A stretch of DNA of 12,739 bases, taken from positions 1-12,739 of the forward strand of contig CAJPJR010000057.1 of the NCBI GenBank assembly GCA_905369775.1, given 5' to 3'. Under the pieces are notes generated by a model. It saw nothing but the letters and a program-made list of their open reading frames with translations, was not told the DNA's origin and ran no database searches. Made by a program: the position numbers and the translations under genes. This document shows, piece after piece, positions 12,701 through 12,739 of this stretch (positions are counted from its first letter, which is position 1; each line of letters starts with the position of its first letter). This stretch comes from Prevotellaceae bacterium UBA1746. GTDB taxonomy: Bacteria > Bacteroidota > Bacteroidia > Bacteroidales > Bacteroidaceae.

Positions 12701-12739
12701 AGTTCTTCGGATTTGGGAGATTGTTGGGGCGTATATACC

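Noticed and set aside
1..12739. CRISPR array, toxin-antitoxin pair, phage genes or defence system
   Set aside because: No regularly spaced repeats, no paired small-gene module and no recognisable phage or defence protein was seen on either strand.

Overview
The window looks like a chromosomal segment of a Bacteroidota bacterium, most likely order Bacteroidales (Prevotella/Porphyromonas-like; the genus cannot be fixed by eye). Three things point there. Most intergenic regions carry the Bacteroidota -7 promoter box TAnnTTTG, in two cases with a TTG at the expected 19-21 nt spacing. The protein variants are those typical of this phylum: a TrmD with a CGHYKGID loop, an Mrp ATPase without CxxC, and a DUF4301 protein. 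A signal-peptide TonB_C protein also sits next to a PstS-like lipoprotein. Base composition is moderately GC-rich for the phylum.

Layout. Bases 1-1190 are an accessory scar. It holds a frameshifted IS30-family transposase missing its N-terminus (+), directly abutted by an opposite-strand remnant of an IS30-type N-terminal helix-turn-helix (-), then a terminator, several hairpins and no convincing gene. The scar ends at tRNA-Ser(GGA) (-), a common type of integration landmark. A small sugar mutarotase gene (+) converges on trmD (-) across a bidirectional terminator. After that every gene is on the minus strand. Read in the direction of transcription, from high to low coordinates, the units are: (1) TonB_C protein then PstS-like lipoprotein; (2) xseA-xseB-trmB-Dabb protein-mrp, a probable five-gene operon with an excellent promoter and a terminator; (3) yhcH-like gene then a 67-aa conserved small protein, possibly followed by the DUF4301 gene, which ends at a strong terminator; (4) trxA then a very acidic 109-aa protein; (5) trmD.

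Functionally this is mostly housekeeping: tRNA modification (TrmD m1G37, TrmB m7G46), DNA repair (exonuclease VII), Fe-S cluster handling (Mrp), thiol redox (TrxA), sugar handling (mutarotase, YhcH-like, DUF4301) and envelope energy transduction/binding (TonB_C, PstS-like).

No clearly new multi-gene system is visible. The most interesting non-coding signal is a perfect 15-bp inverted repeat upstream of xseA. Each arm carries the TTG of one of two divergent promoters, and one of these points antisense into the PstS-like gene. Next are the rearranged IS30 remnants beside tRNA-Ser, and a short dispersed intergenic motif seen at three places.
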